Below, piece by piece: positions 16,250-25,278 of a DNA stretch of 64,000 nt (positions within the stretch are counted from its first letter, which is position 1; each line of letters starts with the position of its first letter). The position numbers and the translations under genes are program-made. This DNA is from Cryobacterium sinapicolor (GTDB lineage: Bacteria; Actinomycetota; Actinomycetes; Actinomycetales; Microbacteriaceae). The DNA is taken from the NCBI RefSeq assembly GCF_004403465.1, contig NZ_SOGQ01000050.1, forward strand, positions 1 through 64,000, written 5' to 3'. The notes below the pieces were generated by a model. That model was not told the DNA's origin and ran no database searches. It was given only the letters and a program-made list of their open reading frames with translations.

Positions 16250-18472
16250 TCAACGATCCACCGACACCTGAAGCTTCTTCGCCCTCCGCACCTGGTGCAG
16301 GATCGGTTCGGTGTATCCGTTGGGTGAGGATGCACCCTCAAGGATGAGTCGGCGTGCAGCCATGAACGCGAGACCGGGACCGGTCGACCCGATCAGTGCC
16401 TCGTAGGTCGGGTCATCGGCATTCTGCGCATCGACGACCGCAGCCAGACGCCCGAGGCTCGCGTCGACATCCGTCCTGCTGATCACACCGTGGGTAAGCC
16501 AGTTCGCGAGAAGCTGACTGGAGATTCGCAGCGTCGCCCGGTCCTCCATGAGTGCAACGCCATGGATGTCCGGAACCTTGGAACACCCAACTCCCTGATC
16601 GACCCATCGAACGACATAGCCGAGGATCGACTGAACGTTGTTGTTCAGCTCGGTCAGGCGCTCCTCGTCGCTGAGGTCTCGCTCGGCGAGTGGAAGGACG
16701 AGAATCGGGTCCAGCACCTGGCGAGTGCGCCCGGTCAGTTCTCGCTGACGGGCGGCCACGTCGACCTCGTGATAGTGGATGGCGTGCAGCGTCGCCGCTG
16801 TGGGCGACGGGACCCAGGCGGTGGTCGCCCCGGAACGGGGATGCGCGATCTTCTGCTCGAGCATGTCATGCATGAGATCGGGCATGGCCCACATGCCCTT
16901 GCCGATCTGGGCACGGCCTGGGAAACCCGTCGCGAGGCCGGCGTCGACGTTCGCATTCTCGTAGGCCGCCATGAAGGGCATGGAACGGATCGCGCTCTTG
17001 GTGTCCACCGGCCCGGCGTGCATGGAGGTGTGGATCTCGTCGCCCGTGCGATCGAGGAACCCCGTATTGATGAACGCGATGCGCTCCGCGGCAACGGCGA
17101 TGCAGGCCCGGAGATTCAGCGTCGTGCGCCGTTCTTCGTCCATGATCCCCATCTTCACGGTGAGTGGGGGCAGGCCGAGGAACTGCTCCACCCGGGCGAA
17201 CAGGTCGACTGCGAAGGCCACCTCGTCGGGGCCATGCATCTTCGGCTTGACGATGTACACCGAGCCGGTGCGTGAGTTGCCACCGCGGGCCTCGCCGACA
17301 AGGTCGGGGAAGGAACCGAGCACGGTCATCACCGCGTCGAGAATCCCTTCGAACACCTCGGCACCGGACGCGTCCCGAACTGTGTCGGTCTGCATCAGGT
17401 GCCCGACGTTGCGAACCAGCAGCAGGCTCCGGCCGTGCAGCGTCAAAGCGCCGCCGCCCGGTGCCGTGTAGCCGCGGTCGCGGTTCATGGTGCGCGTGAA
17501 GGCGCCGGCGCCCTTCCTGACGGTCTCACTCAGCGTGCTGCGCATGAGCTCGCGCCAGTTGCGGTAGCCGAGCACCTTGTCGTCGGCGTCGACTGCGGCA
17601 ACCGAGTCTTCGAGGTCCATGATCGTTGTCACCGCGGACTCGAGCACGATGTCCTGGATGCCCGCACTGTCCGTGGCCCCGATGGGTGCGGCCCGGTCAA
17701 TGATCACGTCGAGGTGCAGTCCGTGGTGGAGGAAGAGCACCGACGACGGCTCCGAGGGCTCTCCCACATAGCCGGCCAGCGCCGAGGGCTCAGCGAGAGC
17801 AGCGGATGTTCCGTCCCCCAGAACCACGACCAGCGCACCGTTTTCGACGCGGTAGGCGACGGCATCGGCGTGCGAACCCCTCTCAAGCGGGATGGCCTGG
17901 TCGAGCAGGGCTCGTCCGCGCGCGATCACCCGTGCGCCCCGCACCGGGTTGAAGGAGCCCGAGCGGGCCGCGCCGTCGTCATCCGCTATCGCATCGGTGC
18001 CGTAGAGCGCATCGTAGAGCGAGCCCCAGCGGGCGTTCGCCGCATTGACAGCGAACCGCGCGTTGAGCAGCGGAACGACGAGCTGCGGTCCAGCCTGCGA
18101 CGCGATCTCCGAATCGACGTTCGAGGTGGTGATCGTGAAGTCTCCGGGTTCGGGCCTGAGATACCCGATCTCGGTCAGGAACGCGCGGTACTCAACCGGG
18201 TCCGGCTGGCCGGGACGATCCAGGTGAAAGGCATCGATCTGGGCCTGCAGGTCATCCCGGAGGCCGAGCAGCTCAGTGTTCCTGGGGGTGAGGTCACTGA
18301 CCAGCGTGCTCAGCCCCAGCCAGAAGGCGTCCGCGGCAATGCCGGTGCCCTGCAACGCTTCGTTCTCAACGAAGGCGGCGAACGAGGCGGCGAGATCGAG
18401 ACCCGCTCGCTCGACGCGGGCGGACCGGCCGGGGCCAGGCGCAAAGACGGATGCTGTGATAAGCGTGTTCAT
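16250..18472 (-). CDS. glcB: Malate synthase G
   Basis: Malate synthase condenses glyoxylate with acetyl-CoA to malate in the glyoxylate bypass. The 740-aa length and the sequence are those of the G isoform: [71 protein letters not shown] with the catalytic Arg/Glu region, [16 protein letters not shown] and the active-site base region near [23 protein letters not shown] 18472 (MNTLITASV) has AAGGAG nine bases upstream; the frame is open further up but without support. It is divergent from an MFS symporter. No isocitrate lyase gene is in the window. Confidence 0.95.
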   Translation of the reverse strand: MNTLITASVFAPGPGRSARVERAGLDLAASFAAFVENEALQGTGIAADAFWLGLSTLVSDLTPRNTELLGLRDDLQAQIDAFHLDRPGQPDPVEYRAFLTEIGYLRPEPGDFTITTSNVDSEIASQAGPQLVVPLLNARFAVNAANARWGSLYDALYGTDAIADDDGAARSGSFNPVRGARVIARGRALLDQAIPLERGSHADAVAYRVENGALVVVLGDGTSAALAEPSALAGYVGEPSEPSSVLFLHHGLHLDVIIDRAAPIGATDSAGIQDIVLESAVTTIMDLEDSVAAVDADDKVLGYRNWRELMRSTLSETVRKGAGAFTRTMNRDRGYTAPGGGALTLHGRSLLLVRNVGHLMQTDTVRDASGAEVFEGILDAVMTVLGSFPDLVGEARGGNSRTGSVYIVKPKMHGPDEVAFAVDLFARVEQFLGLPPLTVKMGIMDEERRTTLNLRACIAVAAERIAFINTGFLDRTGDEIHTSMHAGPVDTKSAIRSMPFMAAYENANVDAGLATGFPGRAQIGKGMWAMPDLMHDMLEQKIAHPRSGATTAWVPSPTAATLHAIHYHEVDVAARQRELTGRTRQVLDPILVLPLAERDLSDEERLTELNNNVQSILGYVVRWVDQGVGCSKVPDIHGVALMEDRATLRISSQLLANWLTHGVISRTDVDASLGRLAAVVDAQNADDPTYEALIGSTGPGLAFMAARRLILEGASSPNGYTEPILHQVRRAKKLQVSVDR

Positions 18473-18659
18473 CGTTGAACTCCTTGGGCAGGCGCGGGGA
18501 CGCCCGCTCGGCCGACTGTGTCTGGCCAGTCTCTCACCCGGCACCACAGCTCCATGACGAGTACACGCCGGGATGGCCGCGTGCAATAGTGTTCATCTAT
18601 CCGGCGGACGCTTCACCCTCAGTTCACCGCACTGTCTCAATCGCTGAATTAGGAACCTG

Positions 18660-20012
18660 ATGGCTGAAGTTCGCGCACGTTCCAGTCGATCCGAACGATT
18701 GGATGCGCTCCCGTTCACCCGGGAGCACCGCAAGGTGCTCGTGGGTTCCGGGCTGGGCTGGGCTCTGGATGCGATGGATGTCGGACTGATTTCCTTCGTC
18801 CTCGCGCAATTGGCCGTTCAATGGCAGGCCACCGACGTCGAACTCTCCTGGATTGCCTCCGCTGGGTTCGTCGGCATGGCCATCGGGGCAGTTCTGGGTG
18901 GCCTGTTGGCCGATCGCATCGGTCGGCGCCAGGTTTTCGCACTCACCCTCCTCGTCTACGGACTCGCGACGGGAGCGTCGGCGTTGTCCGAGACCGTCGC
19001 CGTTCTCATCGCGTGGCGATTCCTCGTGGGGCTCGGTCTCGGCGGTGAACTTCCGGTCGCCTCGACGCTCGTGAGCGAGTTCGCGCCGCCACGAATTCGT
19101 GGCCGCATCATCGTCATCCTTGAGTCGTTCTGGGCCATCGGCTGGACCGTTTCCGCAGTCATCGGATATCTGGTCGTCCCGGCGTCGGACGACGGATGGC
19201 GCTGGGCACTGGCCATCGGAGCGGCTCCGGCCGTCTACGCGGTGGTCGTCCGACTCCGGCTGCCGGAATCGGTTCGCTTCCTCGAGTCGCGTGGCCGCCT
19301 CTCCGAGGCGGAGTCGACCGTGAGACGATTCGAAGAATCCGCCGGAGTCACCGCTGCACCCAGTGGTCCTGCGCTGCCCGCACCGACCGTTCAGAGGACG
19401 GCGCTTTCCGGTGCCCGGACACGCGTCTCCGCGCTGTGGTCGCAGGGCCTGCGGCGCCGAACGGGTGCGTTGTGGCTGGTCTGGTTCTGCGTGAACTTCT
19501 CCTACTACGGCGCCTTCATCTGGCTTCCGACCATCCTGGTCGCGTCGGGGTACTCGCTTGTTCGCTCCTTTGCCTACACGCTGATCATCACCGTGGCGCA
19601 ACTACCCGGCTATGCCGCTTCGGCGTACCTCATCGAGCGCTGGGGACGGCGCAGGACCCTCGCGGTGTTCCTTGTCGGCTCGGCACTCTCGGCGGCTTTT
19701 TTCGGGCTCGCCGGCAATACCACCCAGGTGATCGTTGCCGGCATGCTGCTCTCCTTCTTCAACCTCGGCGCCTGGGGGGCGCTCTACGCGGTGACCCCGG
19801 AGCTGTACCCCACGCGCATCCGTGCCACCGGGGCCGGCTGGGCCGCCGGAATCGGGCGGATCGCCGCGATCGTTGCTCCGCTGGCCGTACCGGTTCTGCG
19901 CGAGATGGGTGGGACGGCACTCCTGTTCACGGTCTTTGCACTGTTCTTCGTCGTCGCGGCTATCGGCGCTCTCGGGCTCCCCGAGATGCGGGGCGAAGCT
20001 TTGGAGGACTGA
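18660..20012 (+). CDS. MFS metabolite:H+ symporter
   Basis: The 450-aa, 12-TM protein belongs to the sugar/aromatic-acid porter type of MFS: ALDAMDVGLISFVLAQLA in helix 1, motif A LGGLLADRIGRRQVFALTL, RFLVGLGLGGELPVASTLVS in helix 4, and TPELYPTRIRATGAGWAAGI before helix 11. Such proteins import organic acids, sugars or aromatic acids. AGGAA precedes ATG 18660. It is divergent from malate synthase with a 187-bp spacer, which makes import of a C2/C4 acid or similar substrate conceivable, but that is only context. Confidence 0.85.
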   Translation: MAEVRARSSRSERLDALPFTREHRKVLVGSGLGWALDAMDVGLISFVLAQLAVQWQATDVELSWIASAGFVGMAIGAVLGGLLADRIGRRQVFALTLLVYGLATGASALSETVAVLIAWRFLVGLGLGGELPVASTLVSEFAPPRIRGRIIVILESFWAIGWTVSAVIGYLVVPASDDGWRWALAIGAAPAVYAVVVRLRLPESVRFLESRGRLSEAESTVRRFEESAGVTAAPSGPALPAPTVQRTALSGARTRVSALWSQGLRRRTGALWLVWFCVNFSYYGAFIWLPTILVASGYSLVRSFAYTLIITVAQLPGYAASAYLIERWGRRRTLAVFLVGSALSAAFFGLAGNTTQVIVAGMLLSFFNLGAWGALYAVTPELYPTRIRATGAGWAAGIGRIAAIVAPLAVPVLREMGGTALLFTVFALFFVVAAIGALGLPEMRGEALED

Positions 20013-20129
20013 CGCAGTAGCGAGACCGGGCAGCCGCGTTGACTCCGAGGTCGACGTGAGGCGGTCCAGATGACTGTGCCGACTGGTCAGAACCGAGACA
20101 GAGGATGCCGCGTGGTTCGCGATCGACGA

Positions 20130-20520
20130 CGCCCGCAAAGAGCACTGGAGTGTTCCTCGTCACTGATCGAGGAGCGCCAGCTCGCCCCGACGTCCAGGTC
20201 CACCACTGCATGAGGTCGCGCACGTCGACGGGACCACGCGTGCCGGCGAACACCAACGAGCCCCGTGCGAGATTCTCGATCGGTGCGCCCGGGAAGTCCG
20301 CCGGGCCCAGTTCTCGTTCCGCCACGGTCGTGTACCCGGTCGCGGTCACGAACGCAGCACGATCGGCGTTCGTGACCTGGCGACGGTCGATCAACACGGC
20401 GCTGGCCGTCACCAGGTGCGCGGGCGCCTCCTCCGCGTAATGATCGTCCGAGCCCATGCGGAAAGTCCCACCGGGCACGAACACCATGCCATCCGACAGC
20501 GGCGACGTCTCCTGCCCCAC
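20130..20520 (-). pseudogene. Formylglycine-generating enzyme (sulfatase-modifying factor) N-terminal remnant
   Basis: FGE oxidises a sulfatase Cys to formylglycine. The minus strand gives MVFVPGGTFRMGSDDHYAEE, then APAHLVTASAVLIDRRQVTN, AAFVTATGYTTVAERELGPA and FAGTRGPVDVRDLMQWWTWT, the standard FGE N-terminus. After WTWT the frame shifts (GASWR continues in another frame) and the catalytic C-terminal half is missing. The gene directly upstream on the same strand is the tail of an arylsulfatase, the expected partner. Bases 20013-20129 show nothing. Confidence 0.75.
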
Positions 20521-20522
20521 GT

Positions 20523-20645
20523 CTAGTGCAGCGCGCCATTGGTAGCGTCATCCAGCTGGCGCATGACAGCATCCAAATTGACAGCGGCCGGCTTCTGGTG
20601 CGGCGGGAATTGTGCGAAGGCCGGGATCTGCTCAGCCACCGTGCG
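20523..20645 (-). pseudogene. Arylsulfatase C-terminal remnant
   Basis: The last ~39 residues of a sulfatase are readable: EQIPAFAQFPPHQKPAAVNL then DAVMRQLDDATNGALH, ending at TAG 20523-20525. The FPPRQKAASFNLD-type ending is common to bacterial arylsulfatases. An in-frame stop lies directly upstream, so nothing larger remains. The FGE start follows within a few bases, as expected for a former sulfatase-FGE operon. Bases 20646-20792 show no gene. Confidence 0.6.
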
Positions 20646-20792
20646 TCAAGCAAGCGCAACCGCCGATCAACACCCAGCGCGCTCGCCGAGCCCAACACTG
20701 CAAATCGAGACAATCCGAAGTGCCTCGTTTCAACCGTCGTCTCCGCGTGCGCGCGCTTCGCTAAAGCCTGTAGACACTGGCACTCTTGAACG

Positions 20793-21690
20793 ATGAAGAA
20801 CGTGATGACGGCAGCCGTACTGACCAAATTCGGTGGCCCCGAAGTGCTGGAACTGCACCACGATTGGCCGCGGCCTCAACCTCGGGACCACCAGGTACTG
20901 GTCAAAGTCACGGCGGCCGCGGTCAACAACACGGATATTCGGACGCGCCAGGGAGCATACGGGCTCCCTGAAGATCCCGCGGCGAAGGCCGGCTGGCTGG
21001 CTGGGCTCCTTTGATTTTCCTCGCATCCAGGGTGGGGATATCACCGGCGTTGTCGTCGAAGTAGGTCCGGGCGTGACCGAAGAACTGTTGGGTCGCCGGG
21101 TGCTCGTGGATCCGGCTCTCTACGGCTGCGATGACGAGAACGCTTCGCCGGTGGGGTACCTGGGCAGCGAGGCCGATGGTGGGTTCGCAGAGTACGTCGC
21201 CGTGGATGCCTCGCATGCCCATGACGTGCAGGACTCCCCGCTGTCAGACGAGCAGCTGGCGTGCCTGCCAGTGGCGTTCGGCACCGCGATCGGAATGCTG
21301 GAACGTGCGCACGTGCAGGGCGGCGAGACCGTGCTCGTGACGGGGGCATCCGGGGGTGTCGGTCTCGCCCTCGTTCAGCTGGCGGCCGCTCGAGGCGCAC
21401 GGGTGCTGGCGATCACGAGCGGGTCTAAAGGAGATGCTGTGCTCGTGAACGGGGCAGCCCAGATCTTCAGCCGGGACTCCCCCGACCTGTTGACCGAGAT
21501 TGCCGCCGCCGCTCCCTCAGGACTGGATGTGGTTGCCGACATCGCCGGCGGACCGGGACTCTCGGCCATGATGCCGCTGCTTCGGGACGATGGTCGCTGG
21601 GTGATTGCGGGTGCTGTGGCCGGGCCGGTGATCGAATTCGACCTCCGTCGCCTCTACCTCCATAACGTGCAGTTGATCGGATCCTCCACT
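20793..21690 (+). pseudogene. MDR-family quinone oxidoreductase/zinc-type alcohol dehydrogenase, frameshifted and 3'-truncated
   Basis: The protein starts MTAAVLTKFGGPEVLELHHD (after MKNV), with VLVKVTAAAVNNTDIRTRQG, and after a frameshift near 21000 continues FDFPRIQGGDITGVVVEVGP, the cofactor-binding ETVLVTGASGGVGLALVQLA and GLDVVADIAGGPGLSAMMPL. The shift is explained by three tandem GGCT units where two would keep frame. After LYLHNVQLIGSS (about 21690) the expected last 40-50 residues are missing and unrelated sequence follows. The start has no strong ribosome site. Two lesions point to a pseudogene; the GGCT run could also be a sequencing error, but the truncation would remain. Confidence 0.75.
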
Positions 21691-21871
21691 TCAACTTCGA
21701 CGCCGTCAGGGTGCCCGCCGCCCGCAGCACCTCCGCCTCGAACGCGGGCCTCGACGCCTCGACCAACTCCGCCCGCCTCGCGAACGCCGCAGCGACGGCC
21801 CGTTCGGCCTCCGCGATCGCCTCGAAATACTCCCCGAGTGCCTCGTGCTCTTCAATGAATGAGGGCTTCAT
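21690..21871 (-). pseudogene. N-terminal fragment of an unidentified helical protein
   Basis: From ATG 21871 on the minus strand about 60 residues read MKPSFIEEHEALGEYFEAIA, EAERAVAAAFARRAELVEAS and FEAEVLRAAGTLTASKLKW, rich in Ala/Glu helices. The style resembles the N-terminus of DUF222/HNH-endonuclease proteins that are abundant in this family, but I do not recognise a specific match. It ends where the oxidoreductase sequence begins, so it is a truncated gene start. Confidence 0.4.
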
Positions 21872-21979
21872 GACGCACACGCTACGGACACCCACCGACA
21901 TTCGAGGCGGCATCCGCTCACCCCGGAACACCCTGTGGATAACACGATCAGACCCACGTTGTGGAGGGAAAGGCGCTGA

Positions 21980-22642
21980 TCAGTGATCGCGCCCCGTCAG
22001 GCCGAGGAACGTGCGGAGCCGGAGTGCGCCTTCGACTTCCACGGGCTCAGCGCGGATCAGGGTGCCGGCAGTCAGAACCAGTCTCTGATTCAAGGCCATC
22101 TCGCCATCGCGCCTCTTCAGCCGACCGACCCCGTTCTCCCGATACCCGACTTTTCTGGACACGGCGAGCGAGGCAGGATTGTCAACGAATGCCGCTGAGG
22201 TGACCTCGGCGGCGTCCAGGTGATCGAACATGAAGGCGCAGAGAGCCTGTCGCATGACGGTACCGATCCCTCGGCCGTGGTGCGTCATGCCGAGCCACGA
22301 GCCCGTCTCCCCGGTCCTCGTGACGAGGTAGTCCCTGGTTGAGATGCTCTGGCAACCGACGATTTCACCGTCGACGCGAACCGTGGTTTCGAGCGTCCAA
22401 GCCGTCGGCGACATCTCGGCTCGCTTGGCCCAGTGGTACTGCATGAGCCTCAACCGCACCTCGTCAGGGGAACCGACGGTCCACGGGAAGTAGAACGGCA
22501 TCTCCGTCGGCGCATGGATACCGGCCAGGGCGAGCGCGGCGAGCCCAGGTAGGTCGGCGTCGCTGACAGGAGACAGCGTCAGGGGCCCGCAGGTGATTTT
22601 CAGCCCGAAGGGTGGCCATAGCTCGTCAATCGGTTTGGACAT
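21980..22642 (-). CDS. GNAT-family N-acetyltransferase (RimJ/RimL-like)
   Basis: The 220-aa protein has the GNAT acetyl-CoA signature in TGSWLGMTHHGRGIGTVMRQ followed by ALCAFMFDHLDAAEVTSAAF and NPASLAVSRKVGYRENGVGR, and a RimJ/RimL-type N-terminus (GPLTLSPVSDADLPGLAALA). Such enzymes acetylate protein N-termini, amino acids or antibiotics; the substrate is not apparent. ATG 22642 is used. It stands alone, divergent from the PTS gene. The spacer 22643-22863 contains a candidate operator. Confidence 0.85.
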   Translation of the reverse strand: MSKPIDELWPPFGLKITCGPLTLSPVSDADLPGLAALALAGIHAPTEMPFYFPWTVGSPDEVRLRLMQYHWAKRAEMSPTAWTLETTVRVDGEIVGCQSISTRDYLVTRTGETGSWLGMTHHGRGIGTVMRQALCAFMFDHLDAAEVTSAAFVDNPASLAVSRKVGYRENGVGRLKRRDGEMALNQRLVLTAGTLIRAEPVEVEGALRLRTFLGLTGRDH

Positions 22643-22743
22643 GTGACCAATCTAGGTGCGCCATCGGCGGCTGATCCGGCTGCGACACAATCCGGTCCAC
22701 TGACACCGGCGAGGACCCGGTGCTCGGGAGTGGGCCGATAAAC

Positions 22744-22760
22744 CGTTATCATTGCTAACG
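22744..22760. promoter_or_regulatory. Candidate sugar-responsive operator of the PTS gene
   Basis: CGTTAtCATTGcTAACG is a 17-bp inverted repeat with one mismatched pair, 104 bases upstream of the PTS start. On the other strand the neighbouring TGATAACGGTTTATC resembles LacI/CcpA-type half sites. Binding by a LacI- or GntR-type sugar regulator is a guess from symmetry and position. Confidence 0.35.
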
Positions 22761-22863
22761 ATACGTTTAGACAAGTACGTTCATCGGCCGGCCAACGCGC
22801 TTCGCGCTGCGCTGTAACAAGCGGAAATATCACGTTCCGCATCAACACCAGAAGGAGTCCAAG

Positions 22864-24936
22864 GTGGCATCGAAACCCGCTGCAGACATTATTGAAAGTA
22901 TCGGAGGGGCCGAAAACGTCGTCGGCCTCACCCACTGTGCCACCCGGCTGCGCTTCACGTTAAAGGATGCATCGGGGATCGACCAGGCAGCCGTCGAGGC
23001 GTTGCCTTTGGTTCTCGGCGCCGTTCCGCAGTCCGGCGATCGGTACCAGATCGTCATTGGCGGAGCGGTAGAGACCGTCTACAACGACATTATGGCGCTG
23101 CCCGCGATGAAGAAGCACGCGGGCGACCACCACACCGGTGACAGCATCGACGAGGTCAAGGCCGCGGAACGTTCGAAGGGCCCGCGCGGGAAGTTCTCCG
23201 GGCTGGACACGTTCTTCGAGGTGCTGTCCGACTCCTTCCGCCCGATCCTTGGGGCGCTCCTCGGAGCATCCTTGTTCATCACGTTCATGGCCCTGATGGC
23301 GACCCTTGGGGTCATCCCCTCATGGAACGCACCGGGCGTCACCCTCGACCCGTCCTGGGCATTCATCAACCTGATGTGGCAGGGCGTTTTCGTCTTCCTG
23401 CCTTTGATGGTCGCCTACAACGCCTCCAAGCGGCTCGGCGCTGACCCCTGGGTCGGCTTCGGCATCATGGCCGTCGTCATGCTCCCCGGCTTCAACGCGC
23501 TGGGACTCACCGACGGAGCAGAGACCGTCTTCGGCGGCAAGGCAGCAGTCGTGCAGATCTTCGGGCTGCCGCTGACCGTCACCGACTACAGCTCCCAGGT
23601 GTTCCCGCCGCTGCTCATGGCGGTCGTCCTCGGCCTGCTGACGAAGTACCTGAAGAAGATCATTCCGTCCAGCGTTCAGCTGATCTTCGTGCCGTTCCTC
23701 AGCATGCTCATCATGATCCCGCTGACCGCCTTCCTGATCGGTCCGATGGGCGTGTACGGCGGTGCCGGTCTTGGTAACTTCCTGAAGTCGATCAACGACT
23801 TCTCGCCGTTCATCTTCGCGGTCGTCATCCCGCTCGCCTACCCGTTCATGGTTCCTCTCGGCCTGCACTGGCCGCTGAACGCGATCATGCTGCTCAACAT
23901 CCAGTCCCTCGGCTATGACTTCATCCAGGGCCCCATGGGCGCCTGGAACTTCGCGTGCTTCGGCGCGACCGCCGGCGTGCTGTTCCTGTCGATCCGCGAA
24001 AAGGACCGCCTGATGAAGCAGACGGCGACGGGTGCACTCGCGGCCGGCCTCCTGGGTGGTATCTCTGAACCGTCGCTGTACGGCATCCACCTGCGGTTCA
24101 AGCGCATCTACCCACGGATGCTCGTGGGCTGCCTCGTCGGTGGCGTCATCATCGGCCTCGGCGGCGGCGTGAAGACCAGCGCCTTCGTCTTCACCTCGCT
24201 GTTGACCATCCCCGCGTTCGACAACATCCCGCTGTACGCGGGCGCTGTCGCCGCGTCGTTCTTCACCGCGATGATCCTCGTGATCCTCTCCGGCTACAAG
24301 ACGCCCGAGCAGAAGGCGGAATTCGCCGCGGCTCTCTCCGCCGAAACCGCTGTGAGCGACGAGGCAGCACCTGCCTCTGACATCGCGGCGCCGGGCGTTG
24401 CCGGTGCGTCAAGCACGGGCACGGGCACGGGAACAGCGACCGCAGTCGCGACCGCAACGTCGACCGCAACCGCGACGGTTCTGGCCACGATCGGCTCACC
24501 CGTCGCCGGCATCGTCGTTCCGCTCGCCGACGTGCCGGACCCCGTGTTCAGCAAGGGAATTGTCGGGCTCGGCGTCGGAATCGATCCGACCGAGGACACC
24601 GTGTACGCACCTGGAGCCGGCAAGGTGCTAGTCGCTCAGGCGACCGGCCACGCCTTCGGTCTGCGCCTCGACAACGGTGTTGAAATGCTCATTCACGTGG
24701 GCATCGACACCGTGAACCTCGCGGGCAAGGGCTTCGAGGTCAAGGTGGCCGCGGGCGACCGGGTGGAGGCAGGCACTCCCCTGGTGACCTTCGACCGCAA
24801 GGTGATCGAGGATGCCGGCTACTCGCTGGTCACCCCGGTGCTCGTGACGAACCCCAAGAAGTTCGGATCGGTCGACCAGGCGGCGTCTGGCCAGGTAGAG
24901 GTCGGAAGCCCTCTGATCACGGTCTCCGCCAAGTAG
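22864..24936 (+). CDS. bglF: PTS beta-glucoside-type EIIBCA
   Basis: This 690-aa membrane permease imports and phosphorylates a sugar with phosphoenolpyruvate. Order: EIIB (residues 1-85, phospho-Cys in GLTHCATRLRFTLKDASGID), EIIC (about 105-480, ten or so helices, with GGISEPSLYGIHLRFKRIYP), an Ala/Thr/Gly-repeat linker (about 500-540) and EIIA (IGSPVAGIVVPL to the end, phospho-His in MLIHVGIDTVNL). The B-C-A order is that of beta-glucoside/sucrose/trehalose enzymes; the exact sugar is uncertain. GTG 22864 has AAGGAG at proper distance. A strong terminator follows directly, so it is monocistronic, and no glycosidase gene is adjacent. Confidence 0.88.
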   Translation: MASKPAADIIESIGGAENVVGLTHCATRLRFTLKDASGIDQAAVEALPLVLGAVPQSGDRYQIVIGGAVETVYNDIMALPAMKKHAGDHHTGDSIDEVKAAERSKGPRGKFSGLDTFFEVLSDSFRPILGALLGASLFITFMALMATLGVIPSWNAPGVTLDPSWAFINLMWQGVFVFLPLMVAYNASKRLGADPWVGFGIMAVVMLPGFNALGLTDGAETVFGGKAAVVQIFGLPLTVTDYSSQVFPPLLMAVVLGLLTKYLKKIIPSSVQLIFVPFLSMLIMIPLTAFLIGPMGVYGGAGLGNFLKSINDFSPFIFAVVIPLAYPFMVPLGLHWPLNAIMLLNIQSLGYDFIQGPMGAWNFACFGATAGVLFLSIREKDRLMKQTATGALAAGLLGGISEPSLYGIHLRFKRIYPRMLVGCLVGGVIIGLGGGVKTSAFVFTSLLTIPAFDNIPLYAGAVAASFFTAMILVILSGYKTPEQKAEFAAALSAETAVSDEAAPASDIAAPGVAGASSTGTGTGTATAVATATSTATATVLATIGSPVAGIVVPLADVPDPVFSKGIVGLGVGIDPTEDTVYAPGAGKVLVAQATGHAFGLRLDNGVEMLIHVGIDTVNLAGKGFEVKVAAGDRVEAGTPLVTFDRKVIEDAGYSLVTPVLVTNPKKFGSVDQAASGQVEVGSPLITVSAK

Positions 24937-24950
24937 GACACCCAAGTCAA

Positions 24951-24983
24951 AAGGTGGGCAGAGATTCTCTGCCCACCTTTTTT
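24951..24983 (+). terminator. Rho-independent terminator of the PTS gene
   Basis: AAGGTGGGCAGAGA pairs with TCTCTGCCCACCTT around a short TT loop and is followed by a T run (24976-24983). It starts 15 bases after the PTS stop codon. The mirror A run upstream could also serve the minus strand. Confidence 0.9.
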
Positions 24984-24995
24984 CTGCGTGCACTT

Positions 24996-25011
24996 ATACT
25001 CCAGGGGGTAT
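24996..25011. promoter_or_regulatory. CsoR-type palindrome
   Basis: ATACTCCA-GGGGGTAT is an inverted repeat matching at 6 of 8 pairs, of the ATACCCC..GGGGTAT type bound by CsoR/CstR-family copper or persulfide sensors in actinobacteria and firmicutes. It lies 40 bases upstream of a small Cys-rich gene. Identification is by motif resemblance only. Confidence 0.4.
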
Positions 25012-25051
25012 GTTCTCATCGATTAGATAGATCAGCAAAGAGGATCACCCT

Positions 25052-25171
25052 GTGCTGATCACGTGTTCACACTGCACGATGGCAACTTGGGACGGTTGTG
25101 GCCAGCACATCGTGAACGCGCTTTACGGAGTGGCGGAGTCCGATCGTTGCACGTGCCGTAACGGCGGCTGA
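25052..25171 (+). CDS. 39-residue Cys-rich small protein
   Basis: GTG 25052 opens a 39-codon frame that reads MLITCSHCTMATWDGCGQHI, then VNALYGVAESDRCTC and RNGG, ending at TGA 25169-25171. AGAGGA lies seven to twelve bases upstream. A CxxC pair, a CGxH and a CxC give a possible zinc- or copper-binding site; proteins of this pattern (TWxGCGxH, C-terminal CxC) occur in many actinobacteria, as far as I recall without an assigned function. The CsoR-like palindrome upstream suggests a metal or sulfur stress role. It is short, so chance is not excluded, but the Cys/His pattern is far from random. Confidence 0.62.
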   Translation: MLITCSHCTMATWDGCGQHIVNALYGVAESDRCTCRNGG

Positions 25172-25278
25172 CGAGCCCGCGGACCTGCACTGGACATCCG
25201 TTCTGAGCGCCAGAACCCAACAGGCCTTGGAACAGCCGGTGATCGGTGAGCCCTTCGACGGAATCGACGTTCCCGTGG

